Below are positions 44,065 to 52,826 of a stretch of 64,000 nt of DNA, in pieces. Position numbers and translations under genes: made by a program. The stretch comes from SZUA-265 sp965651905 (GTDB lineage: Bacteria; Myxococcota_A; Polyangia; Polyangiales; Polyangiaceae). The notes beneath the pieces were generated by a model. It was not told where the DNA came from. It did no database searches and was given only the letters and a program-made list of their open reading frames with translations. Location: NCBI GenBank assembly GCA_965651905.1, contig CBFGUG010000012.1, positions 72,861 to 136,860 on the forward strand. Reading direction: 5' to 3'. The first letter of the stretch is position 1. Each line of letters starts with the position of its first letter.

Positions 44065-47000
44065 TAAAAAAGCCCTACGGAGAAGTGGAACGCGCCGAGG
44101 TCCGATTCATAGAACCGTCTGTCCAACTTGACACCGTAGTCGAAGGCCAGCGGGCCAACGGGTGTCACGAATCGGAGCCCTGAACCCACCGTGTAGCGCA
44201 ATACCGTCAAGTCGACGTTGTCGATGTCACGCCACAAATTGCCCGAGTCCAGGAAGACGGCGGTGTGTAGCACCTTCGTGATGGGGATGCGCAGCTCGGC
44301 GCGCGGATTGAACAGAAAGTCGCCACCTCGAATCACGACCTTACGCGCCGTGAGCCGCGACTCTTGATCGGGTGCATCCGGGTCCTCGCGTTGCAACTGC
44401 TCGGCAATATCCTGAGGGATCAGCGACGCTTGCAAGAAGCCGCGGAGCGAATCTGCGCCGCCCATGAAGAACAATCGGTCGGGATAAGTGCTGGAGTTGT
44501 CGACGAGTTGGTAGTTCACCCCCGCGCGCAGGCTGAGCGCCAGGCTCAGGCCCGAGTCGTTGAACGGGATGTAGCCTGCAACCCTACCCGTCGACTTGAG
44601 AAAGCGACTCTTATACTCACACGCGTCGGGGTCGTTACCTGCGACGTCACACTGTTCGAGCTGCACGGCAGCGTTATCCTCGTCCAGGTAGGCGACGACG
44701 GGCTCGACTTCTCCAGACAAGAAAAACCCGCGAGTCGGCCCGAGGGGATTGTCAGTGAGATCAAAAGTAGCGCCACCCCGCACCGCGATCGCTTGACTGC
44801 CGCCTTCGGGAACGTTCAACAACCTCACCTGGCCCGGGTTGGCCTCCAAGTACTCTTGCAGGTTTTGGGTGTCGCCGAAGATGCGAGCGTCGTTCAGCTC
44901 GAACGACGAGCCCGCGACCAACGAGAGCTGACGCGAGATGCGGTTCGTCAACGTGACGATCAGCGCACGTTTGGTGATCCCGAAGTCGCGCGAGTTGTCA
45001 CGCGCATCAACGCCATCGAAGGCGAGTCGATAACGTTTTCCGACGGGGAACTCCAGCGTGACGGTGTCTCGACGTTCGAGTCGGTCCCCCAAGTCGAGTT
45101 CGTCGAAGTTGCGACGGACCTCGTCTTCGAAGATCAGCCAACCCGGGAGATAACCGAGCTGAACTCGAAACGTCAGCTGCACGGCTTTACCGAGTAGGTT
45201 GCGGTGACCGTACTCGAAGGTCACACGCGCCCCCTCACCCGTACTGAATCCTGGCTTGACGTCGACGTACTGGGGCAATCGTTCGGCGACGTGCACGATC
45301 ACCACTTTGCGTTTGGCTGGGACTTCCGGATCCTCGAGGCCGATGGTGACGCTCGAAAACACGCCGAGCGTAGCGAGCTGCTCCTCGCTCTGCCGAACCA
45401 AGTTCCGTCGATAGACGCCACCTGGAATCAGTTCTAGACGCCCCAAGATCAGACTCTCGCTCGTTCTCTCAGCGCCGCGCACGACGATTGCCGTGATTTG
45501 AACCTGTTCGCGTTCGCTGATCACGAACTTCGCGCTGCCGCGTGTACGATCTTGAGACAACTGCAGCTCGACGTCAGCGCTCGCGAACGCGTAACCCAAG
45601 TCTGCGTAGTGGTCGAGGATGCGGCGCCGAGCCTGCTGCAAGCCCACTTGCGAAACTGGTTCGCCCAACTTCAAGTCGGCGACCTCCGCGAGCTTGTCCT
45701 CGATCACTTGTTCGTTTCCCGAAAACTCGAGGTTCCACAAGGTGGTGCGTGGACCGAGCTTGATCGGAATGCTGAGCACGACGTTGGGCTCACAATGAAG
45801 GCCCTTGGTGGGGTCGGGGCGACACTGCAAACTGTCGTCGAGATCCGGATCTTCTGCGGGCAGTGGGTTGCTGGGAGTCGGACAGATGGACGCTGGCGCC
45901 GCGCGCACACCGAGCGGCTGACAGTGCCCAGGCCGCGACAGCGGACTACACGCCCGACGCAGCACGGTGACCGGCCCAACCAACGCAGAGAGGTAACCTT
46001 CCGCACGGTACAGGTCGCTGAGATGGTTGATGGCTCGATCGTACGCTTCTGCGGTGTAGGTGTTCCAGGGCTCGATGGACAATGCCTCCGCACGATGGCC
46101 GCCACGCGTGCCCAATGACTCATCCATGACCTCCGAAGGCGGGGGTCCCACCCAGTCGTCTCCTCCTGGCAGCGCCTCACCGAGCACTCCATCGATCTCT
46201 TCGTCGACCTCTTCAGTCGAACTGTGGCCTCGCAAACACGGGTAGGTGCGGCCAACGACGCGCACGGGTCGTCCCTCACGCACGACCAACACGCGATCCG
46301 TCCAATCCGTCCCCACGCGGTCTTCTGCGACCACGACAGCATCGAAGAAGCCGCGCTGTTCGTAATACTCCCTGAGCCTCGCCCGCAGCACTTCGCTGGA
46401 AGGTTCTTCTAGCTCCGCCAGGTCGAGCGCGGACATCAGCTCCGCCGAATCGAATGCGCGGTTGCCTTCGACCCGCACACGGTAGCGCGCCCCGATGTCC
46501 GCAACGACGAGAAGAATGACGCTGTTCGTGGTCTGCTGGGATAGTTCGTGACGCACCTCCGCGCCGAACCAACCCCGACGCTGCAACTCAGCGGCCAACT
46601 CCACGTCCGCCTCGGCGAGAGCACGCTCGTCGGCTCGGTCACCAACCCCGACGTCGTAGTCGTCCAAAACCTTGCGCAGATCGGCATGCGGGGACTTGGG
46701 CGCGCTGAAACTCCGCAGCGCGATCCGTCGAGCGGGCCCCGACTGCAGACGCACGTGCACGACCACGCGCGCGGGATCATCCGTGTCCACCCAACTGACG
46801 CCCACCTCTGCTTTGGGAAAACCACGTTCGGCGAAGTGGCGCTTCACCTTCTCCGCGGTTTCTGGAAGGGTTCTGCGGGTTATCTCCACGCCTTGGCGTA
46901 AGGCGGTAACCTCGAGGACCTCCTCGTGCGGGATGTCACCGCCGAACAATTCCACGTCCGCGACGATGCGGCGAATGGCACCCGAGAGTCGCACGCTCAC

Positions 47001-47447
47001 GCCATCCTCCTGTGCCTCGACGTGCGCGGCGAGTCCCGCGTAACGCCCCTCGCGCAGCAACTCGTCCATGGCTCGACGCACGACCGCCGCACTGAACGGC
47101 TCCCCCAACTGCACCAACTGCAGCTGCAGCGGCCGATCCTCGGTCGTGCCGTGCTCACGAAACACCACGGAACGTAGCGGCTTTCCGCGAAACTCACGCA
47201 GATCCGTACGCAGCATCAGGGGCGGTACGAGCGCATCGCCAACTACCGTCTCTGCTTGTGCTTCTCCTGCACTCGGCGTGTTGGCTGCGTCAGGGGGCGC
47301 CTGCGCCACGGCCATCACCGCCGCCAAGTTCACCCACGCCAGCACGATCGCCCAGGTGAGCAGCAGCCGAAAGCTCCGCGATGCCCGAACCAGCGGACGA
47401 TCGGTGCCACCTACTTGTAGGCCGCGCTGGTTGCGATGCACTAACAT
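44064..47447 (-). CDS. Large Omp85-family outer-membrane protein (BamA/TamA-like)
   Basis: From the ATG at 47447 the product has 1127 residues with a signal peptide (LLLTWAIVLAWVNLAAVMAVAQA). Several POTRA-type repeats (segments such as VRVEGNRAFDSAELMSAL and WNLEFSGNEQVIEDKL) span about residues 90-700. They are interrupted by a Cys-containing insertion (YPCLRGHSS; CSPLSRPGHCQP...CRPDPTKGLHCEP) not seen in BamA. The last about 400 residues form the 16-strand barrel with GGADSLRGF (the conserved loop-6 motif) and terminal Phe. It inserts or exports proteins, or moves lipid, at the outer membrane. Coupling to two ABC genes distinguishes it from the housekeeping BamA. Confidence 0.9.
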   Translation of the reverse strand: MLVHRNQRGLQVGGTDRPLVRASRSFRLLLTWAIVLAWVNLAAVMAVAQAPPDAANTPSAGEAQAETVVGDALVPPLMLRTDLREFRGKPLRSVVFREHGTTEDRPLQLQLVQLGEPFSAAVVRRAMDELLREGRYAGLAAHVEAQEDGVSVRLSGAIRRIVADVELFGGDIPHEEVLEVTALRQGVEITRRTLPETAEKVKRHFAERGFPKAEVGVSWVDTDDPARVVVHVRLQSGPARRIALRSFSAPKSPHADLRKVLDDYDVGVGDRADERALAEADVELAAELQRRGWFGAEVRHELSQQTTNSVILLVVADIGARYRVRVEGNRAFDSAELMSALDLAELEEPSSEVLRARLREYYEQRGFFDAVVVAEDRVGTDWTDRVLVVREGRPVRVVGRTYPCLRGHSSTEEVDEEIDGVLGEALPGGDDWVGPPPSEVMDESLGTRGGHRAEALSIEPWNTYTAEAYDRAINHLSDLYRAEGYLSALVGPVTVLRRACSPLSRPGHCQPLGVRAAPASICPTPSNPLPAEDPDLDDSLQCRPDPTKGLHCEPNVVLSIPIKLGPRTTLWNLEFSGNEQVIEDKLAEVADLKLGEPVSQVGLQQARRRILDHYADLGYAFASADVELQLSQDRTRGSAKFVISEREQVQITAIVVRGAERTSESLILGRLELIPGGVYRRNLVRQSEEQLATLGVFSSVTIGLEDPEVPAKRKVVIVHVAERLPQYVDVKPGFSTGEGARVTFEYGHRNLLGKAVQLTFRVQLGYLPGWLIFEDEVRRNFDELDLGDRLERRDTVTLEFPVGKRYRLAFDGVDARDNSRDFGITKRALIVTLTNRISRQLSLVAGSSFELNDARIFGDTQNLQEYLEANPGQVRLLNVPEGGSQAIAVRGGATFDLTDNPLGPTRGFFLSGEVEPVVAYLDEDNAAVQLEQCDVAGNDPDACEYKSRFLKSTGRVAGYIPFNDSGLSLALSLRAGVNYQLVDNSSTYPDRLFFMGGADSLRGFLQASLIPQDIAEQLQREDPDAPDQESRLTARKVVIRGGDFLFNPRAELRIPITKVLHTAVFLDSGNLWRDIDNVDLTVLRYTVGSGLRFVTPVGPLAFDYGVKLDRRFYESDLGAFHFSVGLF

Positions 47448-47453
47448 GAACCA

Positions 47454-48710
47454 ATGGCCAAAGCGCCCTCGACCACTCAACGAAAAGCTCGCAGGCGAAA
47501 GCTGTGGCGAAGAATCGGTTGGGGACTACTGCTGGCGACGCCCATCTCGATCGGCGTGCTTTGGTGGGCGATCCACAAGTTCGAGTGGCTGGGCCCGCTG
47601 GTCGCCGACAGCTTGAGAGCCGTGATTGGCAAAGAGGCGGTCACTGAGCTGGAAAACATCGCGTACGGTGTCCAGGACCGACTCTACCGCTACACTCGCC
47701 GCGGCGAGCAACCCAAGGCGTACTGGGAGGTGCCGCCAGAGCCGCTCCCGGCCCCCGAGCCCGTCCACACGGTGATCACAGACGCTGGGGGTGACGCAGG
47801 GGTGGAGCCCGCCCGCCCACCATTCCGTCCGAAGGACGTCGGACCCGTCCACGACACCTGGTCGGCCCCAGGTGACGGCAAGTGGCTGCCCATCGCCGTG
47901 CCTGACCTGCCCGATCTGCCGCCGCACATGTGGAAGACGCTGCTGCACCCGGACAAGAACCGATCGTGGGCGGAGCTGTTCGTGGTCGCCATGGCCGTGG
48001 ACGATATCGACCTGCACTTGGTCGCGGGGCGCAAGGAACCCGTCGCTACCGTCGAGGCTGCAGAAAACGCCGAGCGCCCCGCGGTGATCCCCGAAGCCCA
48101 GCACTCGATCGTGTTGGCCGCCTTCAACGGCGGCTTCAAGACGGAACACGGCGCCTACGGCATGGGCATCGGGGACACGATCTTCGTGAGTCCGCGAGAA
48201 AACGTGTGTGCCGTCGCGCGGCTCACCGACGACTCCCTTCTCGTGTCGAGTTGGGCGAAAATGGCGGGTCGGCAGAGCGACATGCGCTGGTGGCGGCAAA
48301 CCCCGAACTGCATGTACGAAGATAACGAGCTACATCCGCGCCTCGCCTCGGGGCATTCGAAAAAATGGGGTGCAACCCTCGACGGCAACACGGTGATCCG
48401 TCGCAGCGCCATCGGCATCGACGAAGCGGGTGAGACTTTGTTCGTAGGGATCAGCAACCACACGACCGCCGACGCGCTGGCGCTCGGGGTACACCACGCG
48501 GGCGCCAGCAACGTGGCACAACTCGACGTCAACTTCTCGTTCCCCAAGTTCGTGCTGTTCGAGTCGAAAGCCCCCGGCGGAGAACGCCTCGCCGTCGCCC
48601 TCGCCGACGGCTTCGAATTCAGCGAAAACGAGTTCATCCGCAAGCGCGCACCCCGCGACTTCTTCTACGTCACCCCACGAAGCCGCCGTCCAAACGCCGC
48701 GACTCCCTGA
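47454..48710 (+). CDS. Phosphodiester glycosidase (NAGPA)-family protein, membrane anchored
   Basis: A 418-residue protein. A basic start (KARRRKLWRRIG) and one transmembrane helix (GLLLATPISIGVLWWAI) anchor it in the inner membrane with the rest outside; a Pro/Val/Asp linker follows. The domain from about 165 carries AAFNGGFKTEHGAYGM, RRSAIGIDEAGETLFVGIS and LALGVHHAGASNVAQLD, the NAGPA-fold signatures. The usual LDGGGS end is replaced by LDVNFS. Related bacterial proteins act on cell-wall or exopolysaccharide sugar phosphodiesters. A homologous protein is encoded at 14023-16338. Its start lies 7 bases from the divergent Omp85 start. Confidence 0.7.
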   Translation: MAKAPSTTQRKARRRKLWRRIGWGLLLATPISIGVLWWAIHKFEWLGPLVADSLRAVIGKEAVTELENIAYGVQDRLYRYTRRGEQPKAYWEVPPEPLPAPEPVHTVITDAGGDAGVEPARPPFRPKDVGPVHDTWSAPGDGKWLPIAVPDLPDLPPHMWKTLLHPDKNRSWAELFVVAMAVDDIDLHLVAGRKEPVATVEAAENAERPAVIPEAQHSIVLAAFNGGFKTEHGAYGMGIGDTIFVSPRENVCAVARLTDDSLLVSSWAKMAGRQSDMRWWRQTPNCMYEDNELHPRLASGHSKKWGATLDGNTVIRRSAIGIDEAGETLFVGISNHTTADALALGVHHAGASNVAQLDVNFSFPKFVLFESKAPGGERLAVALADGFEFSENEFIRKRAPRDFFYVTPRSRRPNAATP

Positions 48711-48863
48711 TCCATCGGCTGTGGGTTGGGCCCAGCCCCCGAGCACACCTCACGTCTCCCTCCCACCACGGCGCGAAAGGCACGTGCGGAAGCATTTCGG
48801 TGCCCCGCGACAGCTGCGCAGCGTCGCTCGGCCATGTTACGACCTCGCGCCTCGGAGAGCGTC

Positions 48864-49547
48864 ATGAGCACACAACAGTTCAAATTGGACGCGGCGCGGG
48901 CCGCCCTCGACTACCTACCCGAAGCCGGGGTAGTAGGCCTCGGCTCGGGCTCGACCGCCAAGCTGTTCATCGACGAGCTGGGCAAACTCGTCGCTGCTGG
49001 TCGTCAGCTGGTGGGCGTGCCCACCAGCGAAGACAGCCGCGCCCAAGCCATCGCGCTCGGCATCCCACTGCTCGACGACGCCGGCCCGTGGCAGATCGAC
49101 GTGTGTGTCGATGGAGCGGACGAAGTGAACGCTCAGCTCGACGTGATCAAGGGCGGCGGAGGCTGTCACACCCGAGAAAAGATCATCAACTACGCCTCTG
49201 CGATGAACATCATCATCGTCGACGAATCGAAACTGTCACAGCGCCTGGGCGAGAAGTGGGCGGTCCCCGTCGAAACCCTACAGTTCGCACACCTGACCAC
49301 TAAAGCCGCCCTCGAAGCACTGGGCCCGGCTGCGTTGAGGCTGAAAAACGGCGCGCCGTGGGTCACCGACTCGGGAAACCTGATCTACGACGTCAGCGTG
49401 GGCCCGATCGATGACTGCCCGGGTCTGGACGCGCAGCTGAAACGTCTGCCTGGGGTGGTCGAGACCGGGCTGTTCTGCGCCCGAGCCGACGTCGTCTTGG
49501 TCGCGGGATCAGCGGGATTGAAGAGGATTTCCAAAGCACGCGGGTGA
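48864..49547 (+). CDS. rpiA: Ribose-5-phosphate isomerase A
   Basis: A 227-residue enzyme from the ATG at 48864 (GGAG nine bases upstream). Motifs GLGSGSTAKLF, VPTSEDSRAQA, the catalytic DGADEVNAQLDVIKGGGG (Asp, Glu, Lys) and FCARADVVLVAGSAG are all intact. It interconverts ribose-5-phosphate and ribulose-5-phosphate in the pentose phosphate pathway. An open frame upstream to 48726 is poorly conserved-looking and is left out. Confidence 0.96.
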   Translation: MSTQQFKLDAARAALDYLPEAGVVGLGSGSTAKLFIDELGKLVAAGRQLVGVPTSEDSRAQAIALGIPLLDDAGPWQIDVCVDGADEVNAQLDVIKGGGGCHTREKIINYASAMNIIIVDESKLSQRLGEKWAVPVETLQFAHLTTKAALEALGPAALRLKNGAPWVTDSGNLIYDVSVGPIDDCPGLDAQLKRLPGVVETGLFCARADVVLVAGSAGLKRISKARG

Positions 49548-49570
49548 GCGGACCTGCAGCGGCCCTCCCC

Positions 49571-49587
49571 GAGCGAGACGGTCGCTC
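49571..49587 (+). terminator. Hairpin after rpiA
   Basis: GAGCGA, loop GACGG, TCGCTC form a 6-bp stem about 24 bases after the rpiA stop. An outer pair GTGAGCG/CGCTCAC around it can extend the structure. No T run, so a weak or factor-assisted terminator. Confidence 0.3.
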
Positions 49588-49726
49588 ACGCACACGAAAC
49601 CTCCCGACGACAGGCCGACTAGCCGCCAAGTGAGGCCTAGCCCTGAGCTGAAGCTTTGCTCGACTGTGTGACTCAACGCACCACTCCGTTGACGGAAACG
49701 CCCAAATCCGCAAAGGATTGTGGCCA

Positions 49727-50494
49727 GTGCAGTTCAGGATCGAAGTTGCTGGGCAAACTGACGTGGGGCGCCGACGCGCTCAGAACGAAGACAGCTTCGC
49801 CGTCTATGCCGACCAGGGTCTGTACATGGTCGCCGACGGGATGGGCGGACACGCCTCGGGCGAGGTCGCCTCGCGGATGGCCATCGAAACGATGCGCGAC
49901 TTCTTCAAGCAGACTGGCGACGATCCCGAAAAGACGTGGCCGTACAAGATGGACCGCACCAAAGACTACGACGAGAATCGCCTGACCACGGCGATCATGC
50001 TCTCGAACCTGCGCATCTATCAGGCAGCGAAGAGCAACCCGAACCAGCGGGGCATGGGCACCACCATCGTGGTCGTGTTCGTGGTCGAAGCGGGAGTGTA
50101 CATCGCGCACGTGGGTGATAGCCGCGTGTATCGTATCCGCGGCGGGCAGATGGTCCAGCTCACGGAAGATCACTCGCTGCTCAACGACTACAAGAAGATG
50201 AAGAACCTGAGTGAGGACGAGATCGAAGCGTTTCCCCACAAGAACGTAATCGTCCGCGCTCTAGGCATGAAAGAAACCGTCAAAGTCGACACTCGCTTCG
50301 AGGCGCCCGAAGCAGGCGACATCCTGCTGCTGTGTAGCGACGGTCTGGCGGGTCCCGTGACGGATGATGAAATTCTGAAGATCGTGCTCGAAGCACCCGA
50401 CCTATCGACGGGCGCGCAGCGTTTGATCGACGCTGCCAACAGCGCGGGCGGCCCGGACAACATCACGGCCGTGCTGACCCAGTGCGTGGCTTGA
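49727..50494 (+). CDS. PP2C-type protein Ser/Thr phosphatase
   Basis: A 255-residue phosphatase from the GTG at 49727, nine bases after AAAGGA (a TTG at 49718 is possible). PP2C motifs are complete: GRRRAQNEDSFAV, the metal-binding VADGMGGHASGE, GTTIVVV, HVGDSRVYR, LCSDGL and GGPDNITAVL. It removes phosphate from Ser/Thr kinase substrates, opposing kinases such as those at 17942 and 62038. An insertion around residues 65-90 (WPYKMDRTKDYDENR) lengthens a surface loop. It is a soluble protein. Confidence 0.92.
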   Translation: MQFRIEVAGQTDVGRRRAQNEDSFAVYADQGLYMVADGMGGHASGEVASRMAIETMRDFFKQTGDDPEKTWPYKMDRTKDYDENRLTTAIMLSNLRIYQAAKSNPNQRGMGTTIVVVFVVEAGVYIAHVGDSRVYRIRGGQMVQLTEDHSLLNDYKKMKNLSEDEIEAFPHKNVIVRALGMKETVKVDTRFEAPEAGDILLLCSDGLAGPVTDDEILKIVLEAPDLSTGAQRLIDAANSAGGPDNITAVLTQCVA

Positions 50495-50605
50495 GCAAAG
50501 CCGCGCGACGATGCTTCGCCATCGTACGAAGGTGCCCGTGAGTTGTGAACGATCGCAGTGCGGGCATGAACGTGAACGTCGCGGCGTGTATTCTCCCGCT
50601 CGGCA

Positions 50606-52714
50606 ATGAACACAGGCGCGAAGTTCTCAGCCGACGCTCTCGCCCTGCGCGGTGCGCTCGTGTTCGAGGGGTTGGATCGTCGTCTGAGCCTGCTCAGCGA
50701 TGCGACCCTAGAAACATCCGAACGGGCGAACCTCGAAGCTCGAGCTTCCTCGGCACACACCAAGACTGATCCGTCCCCCGGCTGTTTTCTGAAGGCGCAG
50801 TTCGAAGCCCCGACGCGACGAGCCATCTTGAAGCTCGGGAGGCCAGTTGCGACGGCGCGTTTCGTCTGTTGTCATCGCTACGATCCCTACTGGATGCGGC
50901 CGAAGACGGGTGTGCTCCCCGCCGAGCTGCCGACGGGAACGCTGTACGCACTGTTCGAACGCGACGACGGCAGCGTGCTTTTGGTGGTGCCGCTCGTGGA
51001 CGAACCGTTCAGCTGCTGTCTGCGAGGAAGTGCGGAAGGTGTCGAGCTGATAGTCGACAGCGGGGACACGACTGCCAGCTCGGAGCAGGCGATCGTTGCC
51101 TACGTCGCCATCGGCTCAGACCCCTACGCGTTAGTCCGTCGAGGAGCATGCGCCATCGCCGAGCAGCTCGGGAGCAGGCTGCGCGCCGACAAGCCGACGC
51201 CGAGTTTCGTCGATCGGTTCGGCTGGTGCACGTGGGATGCGTTCTATCGAGACGTTACCCCAGAGAAGGTACCTGAAGGACTGCAGAGCTTCCGAGCAGG
51301 AGGCGTCGAGCCACGCTTCATGATCCTCGACGATGGTTGGCAGAGCGTCGACGCTCCAACCCACGAAGGGCTACTGACGTCGTTCACCGCCAACGACGTA
51401 TTTCAGCGGGATCTATCGACCACCGTGAAGCTTGCGAAGGAACGGTTCAACGTCGAACACTTCCTCGTCTGGCACGCGGTGTATGGCTACTGGTCAGGAG
51501 TGCATCCAGACACCATGCGTGACTACGCACCAGAAGAGGTGCTGCGCTGGTACTGCCCCGAAGTCTTGGCGCACGCCCCAGACATGAACTGTGAATACGG
51601 CGGCCCCCTCACCTTTCGACCAGCTGCGGAGATGCTGCCCGCCTTCTACGACGCCTACCATGCAAGCCTGAAACGGCAGGGGGTGGACGGCGTGAAAGTC
51701 GACAATCAAGCGTCGGTCGAAGGGCTCGCGCATGGCCGCGGCGGACGCGTCACACAAATGAAAGCGATGCGCGCGGCACTCGAACATAGCGTCGGCCACC
51801 ACTTCGACGGCAATCTGATCAATTGCATGTCCTGCGCAGCAGAGATGTTCTACTTGGCGGAAGCGTCGACCGTGACGCGCACGTCGACGGACTTCTGGCC
51901 GCAACGTCCGGAAACCCACGGCCTACACCTCTACACGAACGCCTTCGTGAGTCTGTGGTTCGGTGAGTTCATCCTGCCCGACTGGGACATGTTCCAGTCG
52001 ACACATGCAGCGGGAGCCTTTCACGCGGCCGCAAGAGCGATCAGTGGAGGCCCCGTTTACGTCTCGGACAAGCCCGGAGAGCACGACTTTGCGCTGCTCC
52101 GTCGCTTGGTGCTGTCCGATGGCAGCGTGCCTCGAGCCCTGGACGTCGCGCGCCCCACTTGGGATTGCCTGTTCGTCGATCCGACGACGAACCCCAGTTT
52201 ACTCAAGCTCTACAACACGAACGCGACCTCCTACGTCGTCGTAGCCTTCAACGCGTTCCATGACCCGTCACCCGCGAATCGAATCGTCGGGAGCGTGGGC
52301 CCTGCCGACATCCCACAACTGCGAGACAAGCCTGGAAGCTACGCGCTCTACTTCGTGGAGTCTGGCCACTTTGCGACGCTGGAGTCCGATGAGCGAGTCT
52401 CGTTCACGCTCGCGAACCTGGAGTTCGAGGTCGTCGTCATCGCGCCCATTCGCAATGGTGCAGCCGCGCTCGGTTTGATCGACAAGCTAAACCCGGGAGG
52501 CGCGGTGGTTGCTATTGAACAGACTGCCAGACATCTCTCGGCACACTTCGAAGACGGCGGCCGAGCGATGTTCTACTGTCGCGACCGCCCGTGTGCCGTC
52601 CGCGTAGATGGCGAGTTGGTGAAGACGTTCGAGTATCGCTCCGAGACGGGCGCGCTGATCGTCGAGTTGCTGAGCGCGGGCGCTCAGCAGCTGACGCTCG
52701 AGCTGCCGGGCTAG
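50606..52714 (+). CDS. GH36-type alpha-galactosidase / raffinose synthase (Sip1) family protein
   Basis: A 702-residue protein with the layout of plant seed-imbibition/raffinose synthase enzymes. A beta-rich N-terminal domain is followed by a barrel with FGWCTWDAFYRDVTPE, MILDDGWQSV, the probable nucleophile in DGVKVDNQ and an RTSTDFWP acid/base region. A C-terminal beta domain closes it. Such enzymes hydrolyse or transfer galactosyl groups in raffinose-series sugars; alkaline alpha-galactosidase activity is the simplest guess. There is no signal peptide, so an intracellular sugar role is likely. Confidence 0.85.
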   Translation: MNTGAKFSADALALRGALVFEGLDRRLSLLSDATLETSERANLEARASSAHTKTDPSPGCFLKAQFEAPTRRAILKLGRPVATARFVCCHRYDPYWMRPKTGVLPAELPTGTLYALFERDDGSVLLVVPLVDEPFSCCLRGSAEGVELIVDSGDTTASSEQAIVAYVAIGSDPYALVRRGACAIAEQLGSRLRADKPTPSFVDRFGWCTWDAFYRDVTPEKVPEGLQSFRAGGVEPRFMILDDGWQSVDAPTHEGLLTSFTANDVFQRDLSTTVKLAKERFNVEHFLVWHAVYGYWSGVHPDTMRDYAPEEVLRWYCPEVLAHAPDMNCEYGGPLTFRPAAEMLPAFYDAYHASLKRQGVDGVKVDNQASVEGLAHGRGGRVTQMKAMRAALEHSVGHHFDGNLINCMSCAAEMFYLAEASTVTRTSTDFWPQRPETHGLHLYTNAFVSLWFGEFILPDWDMFQSTHAAGAFHAAARAISGGPVYVSDKPGEHDFALLRRLVLSDGSVPRALDVARPTWDCLFVDPTTNPSLLKLYNTNATSYVVVAFNAFHDPSPANRIVGSVGPADIPQLRDKPGSYALYFVESGHFATLESDERVSFTLANLEFEVVVIAPIRNGAAALGLIDKLNPGGAVVAIEQTARHLSAHFEDGGRAMFYCRDRPCAVRVDGELVKTFEYRSETGALIVELLSAGAQQLTLELPG

Positions 52715-52826
52715 TCGGTATCGTTTCCTGTTGTTTTCGGATCATGCCCCAATCGCGTCATGTACGTTCGTTTGGGCTCAAAGTTGGTCCCCACGCGCCG
52801 CATTCGTAGATACTGCGCCCCCAGCC

